Assembly: GCA_015039465.1 (NCBI GenBank)
Contig: MU130308.1
Coordinates: 1 to 59,792, forward strand
Origin: Phlegmacium glaucopus
Taxonomy: Eukaryota > Basidiomycota > Agaricomycetes > Agaricales > Cortinariaceae
Direction of reading: 5' to 3'
Length of the DNA: 59,792 nt
Numbering within the stretch: the first letter of the stretch is position 1; each line of letters starts with the position of its first letter. Positions 8,459 through 18,725 of this stretch are shown piece by piece. The notes under the pieces are model-generated. The model made no database searches. It was not told the origin of the DNA and saw nothing but the letters and a program-made list of their open reading frames with translations. The position numbers and the translations under genes are program-made.

Positions 8459-11400
8459 ATGAAGCGCATTTTTAAGAAAATTTTCAAGTCCAAGAAACGA
8501 ACATATTCATCTCTGACCATCAATGATGGTCTAGATTCAAGCCTTGAACCAGCAACTTCGACATCGACAATCATAACAAGCGCCAATGATGCCATGCCAT
8601 CCGTTCCCGCTAGTGCTGTGACTGCAAGCGCACAAAATATTCAATTCGCTGGTGCTACCGTGAGCGTTCAACTTCGCCCATCGCATCCTTAAATACTTAA
8701 CCATCATTATCCATCAGACTGCCCATGACCTCCGAGTCTCTACTTCCGCTTTGGCGACCAATCCTGTAGTAAGCGTTCCAGACACTGGTGTTAATGTGAG
8801 TGTTCAATTTAGCTCATCACATCCATAATTATTCCATCACCATTGTTGATCAGACTACCCATGAACTCCAAGTCTCCGCTTCGAACTTGGGATCCACGAA
8901 ATCGGAACAAAATCCCTCCGTGAGTTGCTTACACTATATGTTGTCAGCTTTCGCTAAAGATCAGCAGGCTCAACAATCTGCGTTGGGTTTCTTTGCGAAT
9001 GCCCAGAATACCCTCATCACTGGCAGCACTTTTGTAAGTCTTTCTCGTAAGTCGTGTGTATGATTTAGCAATAATTGTACATATAGAACAATGTCAATAT
9101 TCTCCCGGCTAGTACTGGTGAAGGGAAGCTGAAGATCCCTGTGACTCAAAAACCCAACTCCAGTCCAATCTTTACTGGACGAAAAGATGTACTTAATAAA
9201 CTTGGGGAGATTTTTGTCCATCGTGTTACTAGTAGACTGATATCAAGGTGCTTTTGTCTCCTCTGGGGATTGGGAGGGATTGGAAAGACCCAGATTTGTC
9301 TCAAGTTTGTTGAAGAAATGTCTGAAAAGTAAGGGTTCTTACTCTGCCATTCACAACACTGAATTTGTTTCTTGTTAGTTTTTCACATGTGTTCTGGGTT
9401 GATGCCTCCTCTCAGGAGAGCATGGAAATGTCTGTCAAGGGTATATCTAGCCTCCCTGCTGCTCAAGATTCCCATGTGGATGGCTCAGTTGAGTCTGTCC
9501 TCCAGTGGATATCCTCTCTCCAAGAAGAATGGTTGATTGTGTTTGATAATGCTGATGACCCTCCTCCAGAGGTGGTAGCCAAGTTCATTCCTCCAGGTAA
9601 CAGAGGTAATATTCTGATTACCAGCAGAAACCAATTCATGGGAAGGATTGTATCATTTAAGAACAAAATTGAGATCCATGAAATGGAGGAGGCAGATGCT
9701 GTAGCTCTACTTCTCAAGGCTAGCTGTTTGGATCCATTGCCTGAGAATCTACAAGCTGCCAAAAAGATTGTGACTGAACTTGGTTGCATTCCTCTTGCTA
9801 TTGATCATGCTGGTGCATATATTGAAGTTGGGAAATGTGATATTGATCAATATCTGAGGCAATTCTCCATACATCGTCAGGCTCTTATGTCAGATGCTAC
9901 ATTCACAGGAGCATCGAAGTATGATAAAACAATGTATGGGACTTGGGACCTTTCTTTCAAAGAAATAGAAAAGAGAGCTGGTGGACATTCCACTGCAGGA
10001 GTTGCACAAGCAGCCCAAGCTGCAATTCTAATTCTTCAAATATGTGCTTTCTATCATCACAGTAATATTTCTAAAGATATATTCCAATCTGCTGCTGAGG
10101 AGACCATGAAACATGTTGTTGATAGTGACATAGCTCAAAAGTTGCCTCAAGCAGTCACTTTACTGGATCGTACTCTGCTTCACTTAGACAGTGATGGTCA
10201 CTGGGATGAGTTTATCTTTGGACAAGGGATTAGTGTCCTTCTCTCATTCTCCTTGATGAAAAGAGGACAATCATCTAAAATGTTGTCTGTTCATCCACTG
10301 GTGCACTACTGGAGTCAGGAGAGAATGTCAGTATATGAGCAGCAAAGAATGTGTGAGATGGGAAGCATAATCTTGTCCTGTGCAATTCAAAGGAGATTTG
10401 AAATTCAAGATTATGCACTGCGGCGGTCAATGGTTCCACATATCAAGGCAAATGACTTACATGGAAGGCAGATAGGACTTATCAAGCAGTACTATGATGA
10501 TAAATGGGCCAATTTTTCACTTGTAATGTGGGAGAATGGGGACTGGGACAATGCAGAGCAGCTGCAAGTCCAAGTTATGGACATGAGGAGGTGCAGAACA
10601 TCCAGACACCCTCATTAGTATAGCTGATCTAGCAAGCACATATAGGAATCAGGGAAGGTGGAATGAGGCAGAACAGCTGAAGGTTCATGTTATGGACATG
10701 AGGAAGAAGCTGCTTGGTGCAGAACATCCAGCCACCCTCATCAGTATAGCTGATCTAGCAAGCACATATAGGAATCAGGGAAGGTGGAATGAGGCAGAGC
10801 AGCTGCAGGTTCAAGTTATGGACATGATAAAGAAGGTGCTTGGTGCAGAACATCCAAACACCCTCATTGGTATGGCCAATCTAGCAAACACATACAGAGA
10901 TCAGGGAAGGTGGAATGAGGCAGAGCAGTTGCAGGTTCCAGTCATGGACATGATGAAGAAGCTGCTTGGTGCAGAACATCCAGACACTCTCATTAGTATG
11001 GCCAATTTAGCAAATACATACAGGGATCAGGGAAGATGGAATGAAGCAGGGCAACTGCAAGTTCAAGTCATGGACATGATGAAGAAGCTGCTTGGTGCAG
11101 AACATCCAAACACTCTTACTAGTATGGCAAATGTAGCAATCACATACAATGACCAGGGAAGGTGGAATGAGGCAGAGCAACTAAAGGTTCATGTTATGGA
11201 CATGAGGAAGAAGCTGCTTGGTGCAGAACATCCAGACACTCTTATTAGTATGGCCAATCTAGCAGACACATACAGTTATCAGGGAAGGTGGAATGAGGCA
11301 GAGAAGCTGCAGGTTCAAGTTATGGACATGAGCAAGAAGTTGCTTGGTGCAGAATATCCAAACACTCTCATCAGTATGGCTAATTTAGCAAACACATACA

Positions 11401-12743
11401 GGGATCAGGGAAGGTGGAATGAAGCAGAGCAGCTGCAGGTTCAAGTTATGGACATGATGAAGAATCTCTTTGGTGCAGAACATCCAAACACCCTCATCAG
11501 TATGGCTGATCTAGCAAACACATACAAGGATCAGGGAAGGTGGAATGAGGCAGAGCAGCTGCAGGTTCAAGTTATAGACATGATGAAGAAGCTGCTTGGT
11601 GCAGAACACCCAAACACTATCACCAGTATGGCCAATCTAGCAAACACATACAGGGATCAGGGAAGGTGGAATGAGGCAGAGCAGTTGCAGGTTCCAGTTA
11701 TGGACATGAGGAAGAAGCTGCTTGGTGCAGAACATCCAGACACTCTCATTAGTATGGCCAATTTAGCAAATACATACAGGGATCAGGGAAGGTGGAATGA
11801 AGCAGAGCAACTGCAAGTTCAAGTCATGGACATGATGAAGAAGCTGCTTGGTGCAGAACATCCAAACACTCTTACTAGTATGGCAAATGTAGCAATCACA
11901 TACAATGACCAGGGAAGGTGGAATGAGGCAGAGCATCTGCAGGTTCATGTTATGGACATGAAGAAGAAGCTGCTTGGTGAAGAACATCCAGACACTCTTA
12001 TTAGTATGGCCAATCTAGCAGACACATACAGTTATCAGGGAAGATGGAATGAGGCAGAGCAGCTGCAGGTTCAAGTTATGGACATGAGCAGAAAGCTGCT
12101 TGGTGCAGAACATCCAAACACCCTCATCAGTATAGCCAATCTAGAAAACACATACAGGGATCAGGGAAGGTGGAATGAGGCAGAGCAGCTGCAGGTTCCA
12201 GTTATGAACATGAGCAAGAAGCTGCTTGGTGCAGAACATCCAAGCAGCCTTGACAGTATTGAACATCTAGCAAACACATACAGGGATCAGGGAAGGTGGG
12301 ATGAGGCAGAGCAGTTTGAGGTTCATGTTATGGACATGAGGAAAAGGCTGCTTGGTGTGGAACATCCAAGCACCCTTGACAGCATGGAAAATCTAGCAAA
12401 CACATACAGGCATCAAGGAAGGTGGAATAAAGCAGAGCATCTGCAGGTTCAAGTTATGGACATGAGGAAAAGGCTGCTTGGTGCAGAACATCCAAAACTC
12501 CTCACCAGTATTGGAAATCTAGCAAACACATACAGTGATCAAGGAAGGTGGAATGAGGCAGAGCAGCTAGAGGTTCCAGTCATGGACATGAGGAAGAAGC
12601 TGCTTGGTACAGGACATCCAGACACCCTCAACAGCATGGCAAATCTAGCAAGAACATACCTTGGTCAGGGAAGGCAGATTGAGGCTGAGAATCTGGAGCT
12701 TGAGCTCATGAATATAAAGAAAATATTGACTGAAGTAGCTTAA
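8459..12743 (+). CDS. NB-ARC/TPR NLR-like protein, with internal frameshift
   Basis: Predicted STAND ATPase of the fungal NLR type, a class linked to non-self recognition and heterokaryon incompatibility. Exons: 8459-8659, 8718-8795, 8854-9033, 9087-9328, 9379-12743. The basic N-terminus (MKRIFKKIFKSKKRTYSS) and the following about 150 residues match no effector domain I know. A segment FFANAQNTLITGSTFNNVN precedes FTGRKDVL. NB-ARC features: P-loop GLGGIGKT near residue 213, Walker B WLIVFDNADD, ILITSRN, GLPL-like LGCIPLAIDHAGAY, then LSVHPLVHYWS. From about 10540 come some 17 TPRs of 42 residues. Near 10588 an 11-nt net deletion within the first TPR shifts the frame; a TAG at 10616-10618 ends the first frame and the array continues in the next frame to 12743. 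It may be a recent null allele, a sequence error, or rescued by a 28-nt GT..AG removal. Confidence 0.8.
10537..12720 (+). repeat. 126-bp tandem TPR-coding array
   Basis: About 17 head-to-tail units encode variants of GRWNEAEQLQVQVMDMRKKL followed by LGAEHPNTLISMANLANTYRDQ, the kinesin-light-chain-like TPR common in fungal NLRs. Units are very similar at the DNA level. A six-unit higher-order period is visible: the unusual SMANVAITYNDQ unit at 11131 recurs at 11887, exactly 756 bases later, with matching neighbours. The last units (after about 12240) are more divergent. Confidence 0.9.
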
Positions 12744-13002
12744 TCATCAAAGTATAGCAGTGTTTGTACTCTCTTTTACTTACTTTCAATTGCACTATGC
12801 TTTGGAACATAAAATTCAATTTCATATTTTTAGCAGAAAATCAAAGTAAATCTAGTGTTTGAAAGTCCAGTTAAGTCCATTTTTTTTGGTACCTAAGGTC
12901 TTAGACTGAGACCCAGACCAGTCTCTCTTTTTTGGTTAAGTAACAAAAACTGGACTGGACCAGAAAAGACTGGTCTTCATCAGTTAAACCTGGTTTTATT
13001 TG
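12744..13002. repeat. Intergenic, CCAGTT/AACTGG-rich, likely hAT subterminal repeats
   Basis: After the NLR stop comes AT-rich sequence with repeated CCAGTTAAG, ACTGGACTGG and AGACTGGTC motifs. The same motifs resume at 13461-13500 beyond the solo LTR, so the LTR split one repeat-rich block. The hAT-like coding remnant at 13640-14075 makes hAT ends the simplest reading. No exact terminus was found. Confidence 0.4.
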
Positions 13003-13007
13003 GTTAC

Positions 13008-13460
13008 TGTTAGGGGACACCCAATTTCAAGCCCAACTCCCAACTCCTGATTGGCCCCGAACCCAATCTTGGTACCAAACTCAAACCCACTCCCAACTCA
13101 ACTCCCAAATATCTACATTCCACCTCATCAATGAACTTGATTCCTTGCCTGAACCCAATTGGCCCTGACTCCACCCCAACTCCCAATCAGGCCTGACCCA
13201 AACCAAACTTACAACCTTACACTATTCTTTTCCATATGACACCACTTTTATTATTTTATTCTCATATCATTTATTCATTTATTTTCATATGTCTGTTATG
13301 TCCATATCTGTACTTAAATACCTCCTCACCTTAGCAAGGATCCCTATCTTTTCCTTTTAGGATCCCCTGCTAGGTGAGTTAGCCATAGTCACACTTATAA
13401 TATATTAATTTAGGATCCCCTGCCTAGCTTGACTAAGTCAGTGTCGCAGTTGTTTTAACA
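13008..13460. mobile_element. Solo LTR 1 with 5-bp target duplication
   Basis: Begins TGTTAGGGGACACCC and ends TGTTTTAACA. It is flanked by GTTAC at 13003-13007 and 13461-13465, a perfect 5-bp target site duplication. A related unit lies at 23104-23459 with a different duplication (GAATC). Both contain a TGTCCATAT..TACTTAAA stretch followed by GGATCCCC blocks, as expected of an LTR promoter and 3' region. No internal coding region is present, so it is what is left after LTR-LTR recombination. Superfamily cannot be told from the LTR alone; Gypsy is plausible. Confidence 0.88.
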
Positions 13461-13639
13461 GTTACTGTAACCAGTTAAAAACCAGACTTAACTGGCTATG
13501 AACCACAATAGGTTACTCTAATATCTAGGCAGAATATAATTACTAGGTTACACCACAAGCTCAACATCATTCAAGTATTTTTCCCACTCAAAGAGATCAA
13601 CCTTGTCAATGAGCATCTCTTCAACATCAAAGGGACAAG

Positions 13640-14075
13640 TCTCAACTTGGATGGTGTTCTAAGCAGCAAGTATTGTAGATGTTAGGGGTCCATGTGTATT
13701 TCAGCATTGCAAGTTCTTCAAAGAGTACTGGACCTATGCATGCTTGATGGTTGGTTGTGCCTTGCTTGGTACCTGAAAATAGCCATTCACATGGTACAGA
13801 TGATGCCTGCAAAGGTAAAACATCAAGTGCAATTTGTGCTAGTGTTGGGTATAGTTGAGCATGATCTTATGAATCAAAATCAGCATGAAATTCAATGCAT
13901 ATTACTAACATACCTGCCACCATTCAACAATATTTTTTGATGTCTTGTTGCATGGTACCGAGGTAGCATCACAGTTTTGAGGCCCACCCCTTTTCTGCAT
14001 CATCAGACAGCATGGATTCATGGTGCTTGTCAAATTCTGACAGTGTGGGAGTGTTGGTGGAAGAGGATTTGTCAT
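13640..14075 (-). pseudogene. hAT transposase C-terminal remnant
   Basis: Read on the minus strand, this gives fragments of a hAT transposase: SEFDKHHESML..DDAEKGWASKL, an IVEWWQ block, and after a probable intron (donor GTATGTTAG) DHAQLYPTLAQIALDVLPLQ continuing into ASSVPCEWLFSGTKQ and a final LFEELAMLKYTW. This is the hAT C-terminal dimerisation region. Stop codons and frame breaks interrupt it. The usual PCERxFS arginine is Trp here. Only this 3' part is present; upstream it runs into old Copia integrase sequence. Confidence 0.75.
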
Positions 14076-14700
14076 CTCTAGCCATGTTGTGGACCCAAGC
14101 TTTGTATTGCTTGTAATTTTATGCAGCTTCATCTTTCTTCTGAAGAAGGTACAGGTGAGTTGGACAGGTACAATCATCTGTAAAGGTGATGTAGTAACAT
14201 TGTCCACCTTTATATTCCACTGGAGCTGGTCCCCAAACATCAGAGTGAATTTCCCCACTGAATATAGTTGCCATTTCACCACCACAGACTTTCTGGATCA
14301 GTTTTCAAGTTGACTTTGCATAGATGCAAGACTTGAAAAAGAAGGGTTCACTGTTATGAATGGCTGGTATGCTCATTGGACCCCTATTCATTTTTCTCCC
14401 CTTTACCCTTATCATTCCCCTTTGCCCTTATCCCTTCCCCTTTCCCTGTCTCATTCCTAACCCCTTTGCCTGGACAATGTACTATACTTAGTTTACCCTT
14501 GACCCTACAACTCTCAATGACTTGTTCTCCTAGCATGGACTGTGGACTGCAGTTGATATATTCTGACTCATACTCATACTATATAAGAGCCATACCCATA
14601 GCTACTTTCCCTTAGTCTAGACCTTCTGTACTACTACAGTCTTAATCTGCTAGCTTGCTCAGAACATCTCACCCTCAGTCTTAGTTACAACTCTTGTGTA
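14076..14700 (-). mobile_element. Old Copia remnant, integrase part
   Basis: The minus strand encodes a decayed integrase core: KSCIYAKST, an in-frame TGA, KLIQKVCGGEM, then FSGEIHSDVWGPAPVEYKGG and THLYLLQKKDEAA. It aligns with the younger Copia at 16780-17060 but is much more diverged. Between about 14350 and 14700 the sequence is noncoding and low complexity. The element resumes at 21773, so the younger Copia with its TAAGG duplication split this older copy. Confidence 0.75.
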
Positions 14701-14705
14701 TAAGG

Positions 14706-15057
14706 TGTTGGAATAGCAAACGTACACGAGCCCCATTGTTCCAGTGAGCAATGGGCATCAACCCAAATGTGGCCGGGCCACATTTCCATATCTCATTGTT
14801 TATTCCTTTTCTTGCTTATTTCTTATGCCACAACCATTATAAACCATATATAGAGTAGTTAGAATATCTAGTATAAATACGAACCCATAGTTACTACTCA
14901 CCTCAGTTGTTTGGCACGCAAACACTGAGGTGAGATACTCTTTACCATTCTCTCATTACCTTTTACTTACGAGTCATCTAGATTATACATTTAGGTACTT
15001 ATACAATATAGTCGTTTGGCACGCAAATGCTGAGATTATACATTTAGTATTCTTATA
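14706..15057 (+). repeat. 5' LTR of Copia
   Basis: Starts TGTTGGAATAGC and ends ATTCTTATA. It contains a TATAAATAC promoter-like motif (about 14871-14879). A short internal duplication follows: GTTTGGCACGCAAACACTGAG and the GTCGTTTGGCACGCAAATGC block, each followed by a copy of ATTATACATTTAG. The end lacks the usual CA. Confidence 0.92.
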
Positions 15058-15070
15058 GGTTATGGGCCCC
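15058..15070 (+). other. Primer binding site, half initiator-tRNA type
   Basis: GGTTATGGGCCCC directly follows the 5' LTR. It is complementary, allowing one G-U pair, to the anticodon arm of initiator tRNA-Met (GGGCTCATAACC), the primer type known for Drosophila copia, where a cleaved half-tRNA primes. The older Copia has the same site at 23068-23079 in reverse orientation. Confidence 0.7.
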
Positions 15071-17613
15071 GCCCCCTGTGCAAACTAAACTCGTCATATC
15101 CTTGCGAAATCACCTCTGTCTACCATGTCCACTGCTACTACCTCATTGTCTGACTCCTTGCCCTCGTCTATTCCCAAACTTGACAACACTGGCCTGAACT
15201 GGGCAATATTCTCGGTCCATTTTCAAGATGCAATTGAAGCGAAAGGCTTCTGGGGGCATTTTGATGGAACGACACCGCGCCCAGTTGCTGTTGCTATCCT
15301 TGTCACTGGTGCTGATGGTACCACAACCACTGTAAACGATGCATCAGCAATTGATCAATGGGATAAAAACGAACGATCTGCAAAATCTCTGCTTACTCAG
15401 AAAATACCTGACTCAACCTTGATGCGAGTCCATACTAAATGGACAGTTAAGGAACATTGGGAGGCGATCGTGACCGAGTACACCGAAAAGGGAGCCTATG
15501 CGCAGACTGAATTACGGACCAAGTTCTTGGAATCCAAGTACTCACCAAAGGTTAGCGTCCGCGAATTCTTGGCTGGTCTATGGATGGAAAAAGAAAAATT
15601 GGCATCAGTTGGTGTGGAAATTGATGAAAAAGATTACCGATCTACCATCATATCATCACTACCTATTGTGCTTGCCAACTTCACATCATCTCAGCTTGCA
15701 TCAGCTCGCTTATACGCCTCTATGAAAACAATAGCTCCCGATTTGTTAATTTTGCTGATTGTTGAAGAGTCTGAGCGCCAAAAAGCACAACGGTCACGAT
15801 GGCATGGTGGAAAATCCAAAGATGACGACAAGGACGAAGCCATGTACGTTGGCCAAGGTTCTTCGAAAGGAAAGTGCAGCAAAGGCAAGAAATGTCGTGG
15901 TACTTGTTGGAACTGCGGAGAGGAGGGTCACTATAGTAATAAGTGTCCAAAGCCAAAGAAGCAGAAAGAAAAAGGGGACTCAGTGAAAGGGAAGGGCAGT
16001 GCTAACACTGCTGTACAATCAGATTCAGAAAGCGATGCAGCGTTCATGATGGAACCGGACCTCAAATCGATCCCAGATATTCCTGATCTCCTTAGTGTCA
16101 GCTCCTCGGAAAGCAATGGCAAAACCTTTGACAACCCAGATTTCGAGGAAGGGGATTGGTTCTCGGAAATAGGTGAAGATGAAGTTGATATGGATAGCGA
16201 CGATTCTGAAGAGGAGTCAGCTTTTATCAACGAAACCCAATCTGGAGACATACCTATTCAAGCCGAAGTCTACGATTCTGGATGCACTACCACTATCACT
16301 CCCTATCATGATGATCTCAATGATTTTGCCAAAATCCCACCTCGTCCATTCCGCACTGCGAACAAACAGAGTTTCAAGGCAACAGGTATGGGAAAAATGA
16401 CCATAGACGTACCAAATGGTCTTGAAACCTTGAAATTGAAACTTATGGAAGTTTTATACTCTCCTGAAGTCGGATACACCCTTGTCTCGGTTGGAAACCT
16501 TGATGACCAAGGGTTTACAATGACCTTTGGGGGTGGAAAGTGTATCATAACTGGGCCAGATGGAAAACAGGTTGGAGAAATCCCAAAGAATTGAAAAGGA
16601 CCGTACCATGTTGAGCATCACCCTGAGACAGTGAATGTAGCGACAGAAGACATCACCTTGGATCAGCTTCATTGCCGAATGGGACACATATCCCCTGAAA
16701 TTGCCCAGAAACTTGTTACGAACGGCCTGGTAACTGGCGTACGACTTGAAACAACTGGCACCGGCGACCCCATTTTTTGCGAGTCTTGTATCTATGCGAA
16801 ATCGACTTGAAAACCGGTCCAAAAAGTACGAGGTGGCGAACGAGCAACAATGTTTGGTGGAGAAATCCATTCTGACCTCTGGGGGCCAGCTCCAATAGAA
16901 ACTAAAAGTGGAAAACGCTATTATATCACCAATGACTTCACACAGTTAACTCACCTGTATCTCCTCCGGAAGAAGGACGAAGCTGCTGGAACGTACAAAC
17001 AGTATGAAGCCTGGGCTCAAAATCAATTAGATGCCAAATTAAAAATCCTACACTCTGACCAAGGCGGAGAATACCTAGGAAAGGAGTTCACCGTCTATCT
17101 CAAGTCCAAAGGAACTGAACAGAAGCTCACCATACACAATACACCTCAACATAATGGAGTTGCTGAATGTCGAGACTGAACAATAGTAGAGCAAATTTGT
17201 GCCTTGTTACACTCCAGCGACCTTCCGAGGACCTTATGGGGCGAAGCGAGGTCTTTGCTGTGATCCACCAGATCTGATCAGATCTGATCAGAATTGGTCA
17301 GATCTGATCAGATTCCGGTCAGAATTTTTACAAGCCCAAATGGCAGTAATAGAGCCAATTTTTCTGACCAGATTCTGATCAGATCTGATCAGAAATACCA
17401 GATCTGATCAGATCTAATCAGATTTAATTCTGACCAATTTCCGAGCAGAATCTGACCATTTCCGAGCAGAAATAAGTGAGATCAGCAATGAACCACTTGA
17501 GTTTACTAGAAAAATAATATAATTATGGTAATATGTCAAGTAGCACTATATTGAGATTAGATGGCAATGACCTTGTTGCCATCAAAATTGTGTATTTTGT
17601 TCAGTGCGAGGGG

Positions 17614-17631
17614 TGTGATCACGTGATCACA
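17614..17631. repeat. 18-bp perfect palindrome around CACGTG
   Basis: TGTGATCACGTGATCACA is its own reverse complement, centred on an E-box CACGTG. It lies inside the MULE-like element, 100 bases before the hairpin at 17699. Confidence 0.8.
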
Positions 17632-17698
17632 TGTGACTTGCACAAGTAATGTTGATTTCGTTCTCTGTCTCTCACACCGTCACACGGCCAGTAACGAC

Positions 17699-17731
17699 GA
17701 CCACAGACGATGCACAGCATCGTCTGTGGTC
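17699..17731. repeat. 15-bp perfect hairpin in the MULE-like element
   Basis: GACCACAGACGATGC (17699-17713), loop ACA, then its exact reverse complement (17717-17731). It is followed at once by AAAAAGGTAAGT, which looks like a splice donor. Confidence 0.8.
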
Positions 17732-17864
17732 ATAAAAAGGTAAGTCGATTATTTTATCGACCCCCATTATATGCTAATACCCACTACACAACAACAGCAA
17801 CGAATAACGGCAACGAATAACGGCAACGAACGACAGTGGCAGCACAACGACGACAGCCATGTAA

Positions 17865-18440
17865 CAACGGTAACCCCCCCTGGTGAGGGGGGGTATTTTT
17901 TATTTTATTCTATCTTAATTCATTACTAACGACTTACAATAGTCATGTACGACATACGACAACGATAGCGAGCAACAACAACAACGTACGACACCACCAC
18001 AACAATGTACGACACTACGACGATGACGACGTGCAACGGTAACCCCCCCTCACCAGGGGGGGTATTTTTTTACTTCATTTTATGTTAATTGACTACTAAC
18101 ATGTTGTATTAGGCCATGTACGACGTACGACACGCACGACGACGACACACGACGCGTACACACGTACAACAACAACACACGACCTGTATCACGACGAACG
18201 ACCAATGTGACGACGACAAACGACACCCACCGGCTTACAACGACGTACAACACGACGGACGACGGCGGTGACGGCTACCCCCCCCCTCTCGAGGGGGTTT
18301 TTGTTTGTTTTTATTTTATTTTTAATTCTACCTTACTAATTACCACCAGATCCCCACTACTACCATGCCTCAACCTCGACACACCATCACCACCCCCCCT
18401 TTCACCAGGGGGGTTTTTTTAATTAGTTTTCGAACGATGA
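17865..18440 (+). repeat. Four intron-like modules with C7/G7 hairpins
   Basis: Four spaced copies contain a C-run/G-run hairpin followed by a T-rich tract. Module 1: CCCCCCCT-GGTG-AGGGGGGG (17874-17893). Module 2: the same stem with the loop CACC (18043-18062). Module 3 is near 18278-18297 and module 4 near 18393-18413. In modules 1 and 2 the G-run runs into GTATTTTTT, then TTACTAAC or CTACTAAC, then CAATAG or GTATTAG, exactly the donor, branch site and acceptor layout of introns in this genome. The flanking sequence is ACGAC/CAACG simple repeat. Whether any of it is transcribed or spliced is not known. Confidence 0.6.
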
Positions 18441-18454
18441 CAAACCACAAGCCA

Positions 18455-18725
18455 CAACAACAACGACAAACGACAACGATGACGACAAACAACGATGACG
18501 ACAACGGACAACGATGACGACAACGGACAACGACAACGGACAACGGACAACGATGACGGACAACGACGATGATGACGGACGACGAACGACGACGGCGATG
18601 CCTCCTCGTCGTCGTCCGTTTCGACCACCCACATACACCCGTTTTACGCCCATCACCCCCGTTTTGCACCCATCACCCCTTTTTTACACCCATCACCCCC
18701 GTTTTGCACCCATCACCCCCCCTTT
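18455..18725. repeat. Simple repeats: ACAACGACGA-type, then 20-26-bp tandem
   Basis: First a degenerate (GACAACGAT)n array to about 18600, then repeats of CGTTTTGCACCCATCACCCC between about 18640 and 18722. The apparent frames on both strands (Thr/Asp/Arg or Ser/Val rich) come from the repeat. Confidence 0.75.

Noticed and set aside
8920..8947. 28-nt intron GTGAGT..TCAG in the third NLR exon
   Set aside because: Too short, and removing it breaks the frame, whereas reading through keeps it.
10692..12743. A separate TPR-only gene starting at 10692
   Set aside because: The same frame is open upstream to the deletion at about 10588 and the first TPR lies in the NB-ARC frame, so it is one gene split by a frameshift.
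17821..18200. CRISPR-like array suggested by spaced C/G hairpins
   Set aside because: Eukaryotic context, only four copies of unequal spacing, and the units carry splice-like signals rather than spacers.
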